DNA of 64,000 nucleotides, from the NCBI RefSeq assembly GCF_018143015.1, contig NC_054756.1, positions 24,221,440 through 24,285,439 of the forward strand. Direction: 5' to 3'. Made by a program: the position numbers and the translations under genes. A model generated the notes under the pieces. That model was not told the origin of the DNA, searched no databases, and saw nothing but the letters and a program-made list of their open reading frames with translations. The stretch is from Lytechinus variegatus. Taxonomy: Eukaryota > Echinodermata > Echinoidea > Temnopleuroida > Toxopneustidae. Of the stretch, positions 44,476-57,745 are shown one piece after another; the first letter of the stretch is position 1; the number at the start of each line of letters is the position of its first letter.

Positions 44476-45867
44476 ATGTTCACAGTCTATTTACAGATTG
44501 CGTGAGAATCTCACTTTAATTCTTTTTTTTTCTTAATGGTAAACAATCCTCATTCCAGACCAACACTGTGTTTCGATTATATCCTTACACTTTTGTGTAG
44601 TTGTTAGGTTGTCAATCAAATTTATTCACTGAATTTAGCATATCACTATCTGTACATTTGCTCTATCCGTCTCACTTCCCCATTCCCCTCTCTTCCTTTC
44701 ATTCTGCCACGTAAAATTTGTCTCACACACGCGCACACCCACACAAACCTCATCCCAAAACAACACTATTTTTCAATTACATCCTTATTTCATTGTTTTG
44801 TTTTCAGGTTGTCTATAAAATTTATTTACAGAATAATTTAGAGCATCACTATGACTCTGCATGTCTCCGTCTCTTTTTCTCCCCCTATCTATCGCTATTT
44901 CTCACATAATACATTATCTATAATCAACCGCACACACACGAACATATTCTTACTCTCACGTACAAACATTTATTTATTTCACCTTCACCATTCCTCTTCT
45001 TTTGTCTCTCTCTTTTTCTCTTCTATCCAGTGTGGATGTTGCACATTCAAATTATTGTTTCTAATTTTTTAGAATTTTGTACACTTCTGTTTTTACAAAA
45101 GACAATACAAATGGTGGGTCTAATTTATAATGGTTAATGAATGGGTTTGTAGTTTATTTTTGTCTTTTTTTATCACTTACAATATCATTTTTCAATCGAA
45201 AGATTTTTACCTTATGAAAGATTCATATTTTTTCTATTTTTTATTAATTTTAATATTTCAGATAAGCACTTTAATCATTACCTTTGCTAGTTATCAAGAA
45301 ATAACCTTATTCATCAAAAATGACATCCCAAATGAAACATGGACAGATTACTCAAGGTATACATCTACATATATTCGAGCATTAAACAATCATAATGACA
45401 AATCATGAAGTTACATGTATTAACCATTAAATCAAAGTAACTTTAAAAAACATCACAGTTTATAGAGTAGAACAAGGAAAATAAACATTATTATTATCAA
45501 ACAACAATTCATTCTACTAATCATTCATAGCTACTGAAGATAAGCATAATCTCATTTCGGACATCAGGATCTAATCATCTTTTCACATGGTATACGCAAG
45601 AACACCTTTGTCAAACGCATTCCCGCTTTATTTGGCCAAGATTGCAAGGGTAAAATACTAATTTTATTAAACTTAGTATTTAGATAACTAGAATAGCCTT
45701 TCCCTGATATGCATGAAACATATCTTGTCTCCACTTTCACAACAGAAATGTACAGTATACATGGTATAAACTGGTATATATGAAGAGCAATTCGGTTATA
45801 GGATACAGTTATGGCCCTCATAAGTTGCAATAGAGAGGTTCTCCTTCCACTAAGCGATTACTTTCAA
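44476..45867. other. Intergenic DNA between C and D, shared block
   Basis: Collinear with 32991-35267 but without the TTAA-flanked MITE. No gene seen. Confidence 0.7.
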
Positions 45868-46120
45868 CAACGCACCAATTCCATTTAAAAATGCAAATCA
45901 AATCACAATGGAGAGCTCATAGGCTTTCGTCTAAAGTTTTGTGGACCAGGATAGAAGCGTCGTCTTATGACTCTGGATAACGATATATTTGCAATTGTTC
46001 GTCAGGTGCAAGTCTTCGGATGGTCTGCTGTCCCGGTCCATCAACTTTCGACAAACAGGACAAAAGCTTCTCAGCTCGCTATTGTGATTTGACTTGCATT
46101 TTGAAAGGAGTCGGTGCGCT
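45868..46120. repeat. Inverted repeat in the 3' region of unit D
   Basis: Equivalent to 35268-35521. The inner arm bases differ (TCTAAAGTTTTGTGGACC), so pairing is weaker near the loop. Confidence 0.8.
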
Positions 46121-46193
46121 GTATAGAGCGGCCGCCTCGTGATTGCGAAAACTCTCTAATGATCTGAAGTCAGATTCCATTTATATTCCTCCG

Positions 46194-46431
46194 TTAGATC
46201 ATGTAAGGGTGATGTGGTGCAGTGGTGTCGTCAGGATCCGATACATTTTCACGTTTCTGATCGTATATCTGAGAGGAGTAGTGAATATCTCCATCGGATG
46301 TTGTAGCTGGATCCGATTTTCTGACATCCTCAATATCATGATAAAAGCATGTGTCTTTTTCAGGCGAATTTGAAGACTGGACCAAATCTACGTGTTGCAT
46401 CTTCTGGTCCTTCTTTAGGTCTTTCATCATC
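46194..46431 (-). pseudogene. Unit D tail exon (long version)
   Basis: Same as the unit C tail but reading on through QKRENVSDPDDTTAPHHPYM. It differs from C by one missing T. Tyrosines: FYHDI, HYSSQ, IYDQ, PYMI. Confidence 0.82.
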
Positions 46432-46896
46432 CTTTAATGTAGAATAAAAAATGAGAATAGAATGTAGACGGATCCGTATCGAGTGTGACAGAAAAAGAAA
46501 TGCATCATAGTGCTGAACCATGTATTTTTTTACTCATTCAGAGAAGTCAATTCCCTGATATATAGAGCTCTATGTATTCTAAAGATTTGGGGGGGGGTTA
46601 ATATTTGTACGTCACCTGAATATATCGATAATTGCTCGGTTGGGATGACCGTTTATTATCTTGACCAGAAATTCCGGAATGTTGTTTGTGCTACCTTTGG
46701 ACACAAAACCGGACATTATAATGGTTAAAAATCATTCCTAATAAAGTCAGATGTTTGTATTAAAATTAGATGTATGATTTACCTAGCTGGTCAAACAGTT
46801 ATTTCCTTCTGCTTTCCAAAAGTCAGTTCACGTTATGTAAACATCTGCTCCTTTTTTATTCAAAATACAAACATTTTCATAAATAGTGGGACTCAC

Positions 46897-46987
46897 TTTC
46901 GGATATGGATGATATATATTACCGAGACGATGAGAAGGACACTAAGGATAATGATGACAACACCTTCACCAACTACAGCACCAAAAT
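46897..46987 (-). pseudogene. Unit D membrane-helix exon
   Basis: A 91-nt exon with the same sequence as unit C exon 6, including both splice sites. Confidence 0.85.
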
Positions 46988-47423
46988 CTGTAGAGATTAC
47001 ATATAATATGCAGTATGCACATATCAACAATTATTAATACTCGTTCGGGTTAAGGCATATGTATCACATGAATAAGTGCATTCTATTTTTATTTCGATTG
47101 TGTTTTATTTATGTGAATACATGCATTTTGTTGCATTTCCGTGGTCATCATTTTTTGAGCACTGAATCAATATAATTTTATTGCGACCGGTAGCGATATG
47201 TTTTCTATTCTTATCCTTACTGGCCCTCATATGTTTTTTTTTTGTTATATGATGAACATAAACATAATTTATTATAATTTCATATGACTGGATTTACTCT
47301 GTCTTTAATGTCAAATTGACCCCATGGTACCATCACTTTCATTGTGGAGGCACGTCGGTGGCTAATTCAAATCAGAAAAGAATTACGTCCTTTTAAAAAA
47401 AATGATAAATTTTGTATAATTAC

Positions 47424-47627
47424 AAGAGCTGTTACAATATTGCTGGGGTGTTGAGAAGGTTGTGGTCAGTGGTGATGCAGTCAGCTCGTCCCTTGGACTA
47501 TGGCCACTGGTCATATCAGAATTTGGTTGATTGGTCATCACTTCCGTGTGGGGGCTTATTTCTTGTATCTCCTCAGTGGACCATGTTGACCCAATAGTAG
47601 GTGTGGGTCCTCTAATCTCTGTGTGGA
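47424..47627 (-). pseudogene. Unit D stalk exon
   Basis: A 204-nt exon, one codon shorter than in C, with several replacements (EIRGPTPTIGSTWSTEEIQE). Acceptor TGTGTAG|; the donor has the same ambiguity as in C. Confidence 0.75.
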
Positions 47628-48166
47628 CTACACATGTAGGTTAAGCATGTCATTTATACCTAATGCAAATTGCAAAAGTCTCACACTATAATGATAATGA
47701 TAGTAATAACGATGATTATGATAATGATAATACTGATAAATCATAATGATGATGCTAAATAATGATAACACCAATAATAATCGTAATAATCAGCATCATA
47801 GTAAGAAGAGGGAGACGTCCAAAAAGACGATGAAGTATCAATGTGTGAAGTGTAAATGTTTTTTTTTTTCTATTTAGAGAACATATCCCTAATCATCATC
47901 ATTACTACCACCACCATCATCAACATCAACATCATCATCATCAACAACAACATCATCATTATCAATACTAACGGAGTCTGTATAAACTTATTTTTAATGA
48001 ACATTAGTTTATGGATTTCCATTCTCCGTAATGTAATAATAATAATAATAATAATAATAATAGGCATTTATATAGCGCCATCTATCTAGAAATCTTCTAT
48101 TCCGAGGCGCAAAAGAAACGAAAGAATGAGAAAGTTTGGATGAGTGTCAAAGTGCCAATAACTAAT

Positions 48167-51100
48167 GGGTCAATCTCAAAAAAATGTTACAATTCACAAA
48201 AAACGTGTCTCGACTATCTTATGCCCGCTAGTTTCACAACCCTGAACATTTTCTACAAAAATATTATCAATAAAATGACAATAATAGTCTACCTCCACAA
48301 ACCATATGCGACCAGTGACTAGTAAAGCTCTAAATTTATTACACAGGCCTTTTATTTTGCTTTTTGTTAGAATATACACTGTCTTGGGTCAGTTTTTTAT
48401 TTTACTATCATTCTCTTTTATATGTACTCTGTATTTCTTTCCTACATCACTGTCTGGTGATTGCAGCATGGTGTATACGTCTGACAAACTGGGCTTATCC
48501 TAGTATTTGATGATCACTTTGTGATTAATTTCACTTTTAACTTTGTCCTCAATTCGTTTTAACCTCCGTAACGAATACTGCCACAAGTTTTTTCTCCCTT
48601 TTAAACTGAATAATATTACATGATAATGTGTCTGCAAGTAGAGTGATATTCATTAATAAATAATTGATAGGGAAGTATCTTATGTCTTTCCTGTATTACA
48701 TAAAATAAAGGACTATTCTTTAAAAATGAAATGTATGACTAAACAGGTTTAACATCCGTAACGCACCTTAAGAAAATATGCACTTTGGCAGTTCTGTTAA
48801 GGATCCAGTATTATATAGGATAAGAGACACCTTTCATAATAAATACAGTTTTCAAAGGTAGGGCTGCTAAATAAGGTCCACGTTGGACCACAAAGCACAA
48901 AGACATTAACTTCCGTAACGCATTAACTTCCGTAACATTTTTTCTTGAATACGGTACAAAATTTTTGCTATACCGCATCACTCCGGATCATACAGATATA
49001 AATTATATAAGGTACCCTCCACCTACGTACCCTTAGAAATAATAGCTATTCATCCTTGTAAAATTATTATTGCACATCTTATTTTCAACATCACTTTGTA
49101 AAGAGGGAAAATTGCCAGCGAAAACAATTTCCCAAGAATTATATTCGATATTTAATGCTTTTGGAATTTTGAATAATTCATACTACAAATTGTGAATATT
49201 GGAATCTTCTTTAGAACTTAACATTTCTAAATTTCTTTGCTATATAAAGTGCATTAACTTCCGTAACAATACTGTTACGGAAGTTAATAAACTTCTCTGC
49301 TGTACTTTACTGAGATTGATAGTACGATTCTAGTTCCAGAACAGGTGACATGCCTTTGTCTAATTCTGAAGTCGGTAGAAACGGTGGAGATAAAGGGAAG
49401 AAGGAGAAACAATTAAGCTTTTATGGACAAGGAAAGGGGAAGGAAAACTATTTGCAATGACCCATGAGGAAGGTTATTTCACCGATCAAAAATGTGAGCG
49501 CAAAGCGCGAGCTAAATCTTGTGAATAGTCCAATCTGAAAACTTTACATTTTTTGTAGAAATGATCAGGATGTTATCTGAATAAAGTATTAATGCAAGTA
49601 CAAAGTGCTAGCTGATTTTTTTTTTCGTATTCTGACTGAAACATTGACATTCTAAACACTGTTTGTACTAATTACAAGGATGTTTATCTTAATTGATGCG
49701 ACTGTAAATATTTTATATTTTGATCTGAGAACAATAATTTTTTGAACGTTTTAATTTGAGAACAAGATATATATCCAATAAACAATTATTGCAAGGGTAA
49801 AACGCTCGCTTATTTAGGTTTAGAGCCCAAAATGGGACATTCTATTAACTTTCTGTAATCATAAAAAGGATGGGTGTCTTGCTAAGGAAATGATAAGCAG
49901 CGAGTGCGAAGCGCGAGCTGAAAATACGTCATTCCAATATGAAAACCAGACATTTTAAGCACACTTTAAAAAAAGAGGATATAAATTGAATAGAAAATAA
50001 TTTCATGCAAGAGAATGCAAAAGAACAAGTGGGGATTATACATTATGTACACCATCAATCAACTCTTTTAATATTCATGAAGATATGCATAGACCAAACT
50101 GTTTCACTAAAACAATGCATATCTTTCATATGGCATGACGCTGTTATTCCTTGTTCGATTTTGATCATATTTGCAGTATTTTGTTTGTCTGATTATTATC
50201 TGTTCAGATCAGATTTTTCAGCCTGGATGACCCCTTTAATGCGCATGAAAAAGCGCTGAAATAATTGATATAGGCCTATGACATGAAAACATGGAAAGAG
50301 ATATTTCAAACACTCACGGTTTGTCATGTTTGTTGGAATTTATTATACGTATTTCGATAATCAAACATTTTGGCTATTCATATTTTTTTAAAATCACGAT
50401 CAGGATGCGTAATTGCGTATCTCAATGAAACAAAATAATGAAAGCAAATCGCAATTAGATCATTTAGAATTCATAAATAATTCATGTATTTGTGAATTTT
50501 TAGCCTCTTGTTTCATTCACCTCACTTTATTATTATTCATTTCCCCATGTCCTTTTTTAATTCTCTTCTTTTTTTTCTCTCTATCATTTTGGCTATATTG
50601 GCAAGCGGCGAGATTCCTCGTAACCCAGAGAACCCATCATGGTTACGGGACTGCGATTGTTATATTTTGTTTATTGCCAGAAAACTTTAAGATGAACTGC
50701 AGTTCTGTGGCTTGGTTATTCAGTTTTCTCATTCCAACTTTGAACAAGAACGACAACAAAAATGACAGTTGTCCGCTTCCTGTTCTGTTTTTAACATTTT
50801 TTATTGGGAGGGGGGGGGGATTAAGCAATGCGTTCCACATTAATCTTTAATAAATATAAAAAAGGTAGACGAATACCTTGATATGGATATTCACAAGCTA
50901 ACAAAATAAGTACTGCAATTTGCAACTTGATTTTAACTTCCGTAACGAAGATTGACAAGGTTAAATGCTATCGTGAGGATTTAATGGTAAACTATCTTTG
51001 GATTCCTAGCATTGGTCATGCATTGCTAAGGATCTCAGCTTATGGATGAAAATCATTTTAAGGTTGCCTCATTCAAATTATGAACATTAAACTGAACGAA

Positions 51101-51515
51101 AGATGTGCCATGATTTTTTGGTACTTTTTGTTATATGTTATTTGGTAAAGTCCTGCTTATGAAAACAATATTGAATAGTTTTTCCATCTTGCAAACATTT
51201 TTGCTTCAGAAAATGAAATTGTTGATACCACACTAAAACCAAATTGTGTGCATTTCAATTTCAATCATTTCAAAAGTGATTTAATCGAGTAAAATAAGTG
51301 GGCCATGCTAACGATTAACCTCCGTAACGATGATATACAGTGCTCGACTTAATCCGGTCAGTACTTCAAATTGACGCAACATCTACTTGCCCCTTTTCTG
51401 TTGCCACTTTCTCATACATGGTACTTTCACAATATGCATCTTTCAACCCATTCCGTAGACTTCATTTTTACGATTTTTTCCCCCATCAATTGGTTCATTT
51501 TTCTGAGAATGACCC
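48167..51515. mobile_element. Unassigned DNA transposon, copy 2, at the unit D breakpoint
   Basis: Ends GGGTCAATCTCAAAAAAATG and (reverse complement) GGGTCATTCTCAGAAAAATG, collinear with copy 1. The left flank (CCAATAACTAAT) is unit intron DNA matching 37850. The right flank (TGCAACGTAAATTTTGTCTC) matches intergenic DNA at 33230 and 44706. The flanks share no target duplication and come from places about 7 kb apart in the intact unit. TTAAC-TCCGTAAC words occur at about 48558, 48750, 48903, 48920, 49255, 49275, 50933 and 51314. Confidence 0.85.
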
Positions 51516-52689
51516 TGCAACGTAAATTTTGTCTCACACACGCGCACACCCACACAAACCTCATCCCAAAACAACACTATTTTTCAATTATATCCTTATT
51601 TCATTGTTTTGTTTTCAGGTTGTCAATAAAATTTCTTTCCAGAATAATTTAGAGCATCACTATGACTCTGCATGTCTCTCTTTTTCTCCCCTATCTATCG
51701 CTATTTTTCACATACACATATGATACTTTACCTATAATCGATCATACACACACAAATACATTCTTACTCTCACGTACAAACATTTATTTATTTAACCTTC
51801 ACCATCCCTCTTTTCTCTCTCTTTTTCTCTTCTCTATCCAGTGTGGATGTTGCACATTCCAATTACTGTTTTTAATTTATTCGAATTTTGTACACTTCTG
51901 TTTTTATAAAAGACAAGTACAAATGGTGTGTCTAATTTATAATGGTTAATGAATGGGCTTGTAGTTTAATTTTCCTTTTTTTTTCATTTACAATGTCATT
52001 TTTCAATCGAAAGATTTTACCTTATGTAAGATTCATACTTTTTTATTTTTATTAATTTTAATATTTCAGATAAGCACTTTAATCATTACCTTTGCTAGTT
52101 ATCAAGAAATAACCTTATTCATCTTAGAACAAATATGAGATCCCAAATGAAACGTGGACAGATTACTATAGGTATACATCTACACATGATATTCGAGCAT
52201 TAAACATTCATAATAACAAACCATGAAGTTACATGTATTAACCATTAAATCAAAGTAACTTTAAAATACATCACAAAATATCGCAGTTTATAGCGTAGAA
52301 CAAGGAAAATATACATTATTATTATTATCAAACAACAATTCATTTTACTAATCCTTCACAGCTACTTACGACAAGCATAGTCTCATTTCGGACATCAGGA
52401 TCTAATCATCTTTCGACATGGTATATGCAAGAACACCTTTGTCAAACGCATTCCCATGCTTTATTTGGCCAAGATTGCAAGGGTAACATACTAATTTTAT
52501 TAAGCTTAGTATTTAGATAACTAGAATAGCCTTTCCCTGATATGCATGAAACATATCTTGTCTCCACTTTCACAACAGAAATGTACAGTATACATGGTAT
52601 AAACTGGTATATATGAAGAGCAATTCGGTTATAGGATACAGTTGCAATAGAGAGGTTCTCCTTCCACTAAGCGATTACTTTCAACAACG
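51516..52689. other. Intergenic DNA between D and E, shared block
   Basis: Collinear with 33235-35267 and 44710-45867. It lacks the TTAA-flanked MITE. No gene seen. Confidence 0.7.
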
Positions 52690-52945
52690 CACCAATTCCA
52701 TTTAAAAATGCAAATCAAATCACAATGGAGAGCTCATAGGCTTTCGTCTAAAGTTTTGTGGACCAGGATAGAAGCGTCGTCTTATGACTCTGGATAACGA
52801 TATATTTGCAATTGTTCGTCAGGTGCAAGTCTTCGGATGGTCTGCTGTCCCGGTCCATCAACTTTCGACAAACAGGACAAAAGCCTCTCAGTTCGCTTTA
52901 GTGATTTGACTTGCATTTTGAAAGGAGTCGGTGCGCTGTATAGAG
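52690..52945. repeat. Inverted repeat in the 3' region of unit E
   Basis: Third copy of the hairpin at 35268-35521. Confidence 0.75.
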
Positions 52946-53186
52946 CGGCCGCCTCGTGATTATTAAAATTCTCTAATGATCTGAAGTCCGATTCATTTAC
53001 GGTATATTCCTCCCTTAGATCATGTATGAATGGTGTAGTACACGGGTGTCATCAGAATTCAATACATTGGCACGTTAATGTTTGTATATCTGAGAGGAGT
53101 AGTAACCATCGCCGTCAGATGTTGTCAATGGATCCGATTTTCTGACATCCTGAATAGCATGATAAAAAACCTGTTTCTTTTACAGG

Positions 53187-53253
53187 CTAACCTGATGACT
53201 GCACCAAATCCACATGTTGAGTATTCTGATCCTTGTTAGAGTCTTTCATTATC
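53187..53253 (-). pseudogene. Unit E tail exon, early stop
   Basis: It reads IMKDSNKDQNTQHVDLVQSS, then G and TAG. Beyond the stop, homology to the C tail continues to about 53090 with frame changes. Acceptor CTGTATAG|. Confidence 0.78.
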
Positions 53254-53704
53254 CTATACAGAATCAAATTTAAGACAAAATGAAAATGGAATATAGACAA
53301 ATGCGTATCGAGTGTGACAGAAAAATAAATGGATCACAGTGATGAGCCATGTATTAGCCTTTTTCCCACTTATCTTAAGAGAAGTAAATTCCCTGATATA
53401 TAGAGCTCTATGTATTCTAAAGATTTGGGAGTTTTCAGTATTTTGAAGTTTACCTGACTAGATCGATTAAACACCTCGGTTGCGATTACCGTTTATATCT
53501 TGACCAGAAATTCCTGAATATTTTCTTGTGCTACGTTTCGACACAAAAGCAAACATTCCAGGTCGGGTGTTTGGATTTAAATTATATATATGATTTACCT
53601 AGTTTGCCATACAGTTATATTATACGTTGTTATACGTTGTGTGAACATATGCTCCCTTTGTATTTATTCAAAATCTAAAACTTTTAATAAGTAGTGTTAC
53701 TCAC

Positions 53705-53795
53705 TTTCGGATTCGAACGATGTATATTACCGAGACCATGAGGAATAAACTCAAAAGTATGATAACAACACCTTCACCAACTACAGCACCGAAAT
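53705..53795 (-). pseudogene. Unit E membrane-helix exon
   Basis: FGAVVGEGVVIILLSLFLMV, then SVIYIVRIRK; 91 nt. Both splice sites are intact. Confidence 0.82.
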
Positions 53796-54259
53796 CTGTA
53801 GACATTGAATTGGATATGCGCTGGTGAAAAAATGGTAATTAGGTTAAAGCATATAACGATGATTTGTATGAATAGATGCATTTTATTTTGTTTCTGTTCT
53901 TTGAATTATGCAGTTTATTGTAATTTCTGTAGTCATTGCTTAATAACTGAATCAATATAATCTTATTGTGACCGGTAGTGTGTTTTTTTTTTTTTTTTTT
54001 TAATTTTCCATTTCACTGGCCCATATATATCTCAGTAGTATGACGATGAACATAATTATTTTTTTAAGGATGATATCTAGAATTATAACTAGAAATACTC
54101 TTATTTAGTCTTTTGTCTCAATCAACCACAGAATACATTCAATATCATTTGGGATTTGTTGTAGAATCATTCAAATCAGAAAAGAATGACTTACAATATC
54201 CCATACAGTATCCCATACAGTATCCCATCTCAGAAATGTTAACAGTTGTATGCAATTGC

Positions 54260-54463
54260 AAGAACTGTGACTGTTTTCCTGGAGCATGGAGAAGGTTGTG
54301 GCAATTGGTGATGACGTAAGATCATTCCTTGTACTTTGTCCGTTGGTCATCTCAGAACTTGGTTGATTGGTCATCGGTTTCTTTTGAGTGCTTATATCTT
54401 GCATCTCACTAGTCGACCAGGTTGACGCAATAGTAGATGTGGTTTTACTGATCTGGAAGTGAA
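54260..54463 (-). pseudogene. Unit E stalk exon
   Basis: It is open and Thr/Ser-rich (TTSTIASTWSTSEMQD, MTNGQSTRNDLTSSP). Acceptor AACAACAG|. At the donor matching TCTT|GTAATT of C the sequence is TCTTGCAATT, while AACA|GTCACA remains as an alternative. Confidence 0.7.
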
Positions 54464-55788
54464 CTGTTGTTTAAAGTATACACACAAAGAAAATTCATGA
54501 AAGTGATGATTATAGACAAATTATATATGAATGGAAAGGTCTTGTCTTTTTATACACAAATATTTCACTAAAAAGTCTTACAGATGTTGTGGAAATGCAA
54601 GAAATGAAATTAATAGAGACCCTTCTCAGCCCCCCCCCCCCCCAGCCGCCCCCAGGCAGACATTCACGCGATCGAAAACAGTCGAGAATAATGACGTCAC
54701 ATGATGATCGACTTCACATCATCTCTCTGTGCATAATACACTGATACACCTTCCTGGTCTCTATTTTTCTTCGAATTTACCGTTTTCTTCATGTGTTGTG
54801 ATATCCGATTTCTGTTTTCGACAACTTCAGACTATAAGAGAACCAGAACTGTGTTACTTTGTCCATTTTTTTATTGAATTGTGAACTGGAAAGACCGATT
54901 TTGTCCACTCGACAGTCTTGTTGTGTTGCTAACCTCGCATGTTGTGTGAGTGGCTCTGAATATTGAAAAACTCCAAGCTGTACGGTCCCATTCACTTGCT
55001 GCCGATGCAGGTTACGCTGTTTGATCATGGACCTAGCAGCTGGTAGGTCCATGGTTTGATCCAGTCAAAAGTCAAGGTAAGCATGTTTGGAAACTGTAGT
55101 CTGTACTTGTTCTGACGATGCATTCAGGTCAGATGACAGATACAGATCTGATATAATTTTAGAATCATGCATTTTGGCATGACTACTATTAAAATTAAAA
55201 AGTCTTTATTTTAGAAATAATGTTTTTGCACAATTCCAGCAGATTTTTCTTCAGATTTCTAAATAAACTGGTCAGGACTCAGGCGATTAAATTATTTAGG
55301 AGCACTGGCATGGACCATGGCTGAAAATATACTTTTTCAGAGGAATGTTTGGCATTATCGTAGTTTTTGTCACCAGTCCATTCACTACCGTTTATTTCGT
55401 CAACGGCGGTGATCCACTCCCATTGACTTTGTACACAACGAGCGCACAAACACCAAATTTCACGATAAGGCCGAATGTTTTCACGATAAGGCCAAATGTT
55501 TAAGTTTTTATTATACACAGGTCTAGTAGTGTATTAGTACCCAATGCGTTTATGCTCAGGAGGGCCCTGTATCGTATACATCCAGATACACAGAATTATA
55601 TCACCATAATGCCGATGTCATGAAGCAAGACAAATTTTCAGCAGTGGTTACCCTGATCATGCTGATTCCTGGCCAAAACTAGAGTCTGGTGTTTCTTTCT
55701 GATTAGATTGCTGCTACATATGAATGCGTAATGCCTTCAACATAAAACAATGAAGATAAATGCACTCTTTGTAATGACACAGAGTACC

Positions 55789-55930
55789 GTACCTCAAGTG
55801 ATTCACTACCGCTACAGCCTACACTACGCTACACACCTACCCGGGTAGGTGTGGCGTACATGTATGGTAGTGAAGCGGTAGTGAAGTAGAGTGGGGCCTG
55901 CACAAACATCACTTGAGCGTTGAGGTAGAG
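55789..55930. repeat. Palindrome centred on CCTACCCGGGTAGG
   Basis: TACCTCAAGTGATTCACTAC is inverted around 55842/55843 to GTAGTGAA and CACTTGAGCGTTGAGGTA. The core CACACCTACCCGGGTAGGTGTG is nearly perfect. Probably a small foldback element. Confidence 0.75.
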
Positions 55931-56934
55931 CACCAGTGTTCTGAGTGGAATTTTTCAGGTGTCTAAACCTACTATTATTTGTTGTTGACCGGGAATTACA
56001 TGCCACCGCACGTCATCAATCATCAAGATAATGAAATTCATACTTTGATTTGATTATTTAAATTATTTCTTTTTTTTTCTCTCACTCTTCTACACACAGA
56101 TCTGCACACTTGCTGACTCTGGTGACTTCTGGTCTCTGCTCGCTACTTCAATCTGGGAGATTCCATCATGTCCTCTTACTATGATTTGGATATAGCCATT
56201 TTTTTCTTCACTCTTTCCAGGAGCTACGGTGCAAGTTTTGGACTGATAATGATGCAACAGAAAATTTATCTTTATCGATCTTGGAAACAATTTTGAGCAC
56301 AGTTTTGGAGAGAACTAAAAAATTTGACTTGGACAGGAATACAGCTTGTCGAAAATAAGAACACACAACTTAAAACGAAAGAACAATTTTAATGTTATTA
56401 GGGCATTTTGCAAGAAATTTTCTAATCAATCACACGTCCCAAATCAAGGGTAAGTCCTTTGATTAAAGACAAACATGTACATGTAGTTGAATTGCTATTG
56501 CAACTCGACCTTATTACGCTTGAATTTGAATTTAAGACTTACGCTTGATTTGCAATGGAACATAAGTTTCTTGCAGTGCCCCATAATTGTGTTTTGTTGT
56601 CAGATATCTAACGTGCTGATTTTTCTCGAAAGGTATAATATATTTGTCCTTTTAAACGGTATTTGAATATGGGTACGCCTTTTATTTGTTTTCCACAATA
56701 TTTATTGCATGTACATGTATGAACAGAAGTGAAATATTTATTGTGAAGCACTGAATGTTGTGTGCTGTTGTGTGATGGTTCATCATGTTTTTGTTATAAG
56801 AGTAAGACTGTAAGCCTGGTGGGTGTGAGGAAGTGGCCTGGATGAAAGAAAAGTGAACATGTGCCCAATTACAGATTTGCATATTCTAAGACAATTTTGT
56901 TTCTGGATAAATATTGCTATGCATTCCCTACATT

Positions 56935-57485
56935 AAGAGTAAAGGAGAAGTCCACACAATCAAAAATTCATTTGAATTCAAAGAAAAATAAGATATTGCA
57001 GGAAATTTCATAAAAACTTTGATTCAAATTTATATAATTACTATTTTAACATTGAGAAATTTTGCCTAATTTATAAAACGATGATATGCTCATCTGTGTC
57101 GATGTGCAAATTACACTAACCGATTATGTCACACGCACTAAGTTCTTTTGTATTTTGTTGTTTGATATATTTACATGACATGTAGATTAAATATTTAATT
57201 TTCTAATTATTTTCTGAAAATTTTTCGGAGGGATTTTAATTCCTCCAAATAACATTTAGAGTTACAGTTCCGTAAATGTAACCTATTGTGATCAGATGAA
57301 GAGTTTCCTATCCTCAAATCTGCAAAGAATTAAAAAACAAAATGCCACAAAAAATTAGAAACGAATGTGATGTGAGTGACAACACTAATTTGCATATCAT
57401 TGTTTTGTGACTGTTTTGAGTAAAAACAACAAGGGAAATTACTCTATTCAAATAATTTTTAGTTGATGTGGACTTGACTTTTAAC
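56935..57485. mobile_element. Diverged foldback MITE
   Basis: It starts AAAGGAGAAGTCCACACAAT and ends TTGATGTGGACTTGACTTTT, inverted termini resembling the element at 17703-18308. Confidence 0.6.
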
Positions 57486-57589
57486 TCATCCTCTACCCCT
57501 CCCATCCCAAATAAGAGTAGAATCTAATCAAGAACTTGAAAATCAAAAGCAGCAATTAAGTAAGATTTGATAAATACAGGTCTGAATAG

Positions 57590-57745
57590 GATTTCACAAG
57601 AAAAAAAGAGAAAAAAAGCTGGGTAGGGACGAGAAGGAATAAAAAAATACCCAAGTTAATCCGAGTTTTGAACCAGGGTCCTCGCACACGACAAAACAAT
57701 GGCCAACACATTTGGCCACAGACCATTTTCTTCCGGGCAGTGGGC
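57590..57745 (-). mobile_element. Possible tRNA-like SINE remnant
   Basis: On the minus strand, GGTCTGTGGCCAAATGTGTT resembles a box A region, and GACCCTGGTTCAAAACTCGG a box B. Diverged; the call is tentative. Confidence 0.35.

Larger units (their letters stand above)
46194..47627 (-). pseudogene. Unit D: receptor 3' half only (stalk, membrane helix, tail)
   Basis: Three exons, 47424-47627, 46897-46987 and 46194-46431, are in phase and almost identical to unit C. No signal, SRCR or WSC exon exists upstream. The collinear sequence stops at 48166, where the GGGTCA transposon begins, and beyond it is intergenic DNA. The frame itself is intact, and the tail is the longest version (78 codons, ending PHHPYMI). 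Without a signal peptide or start it is best seen as a truncated copy. Rescue by splicing from an upstream transcript is possible in phase but unproven. Confidence 0.8.
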
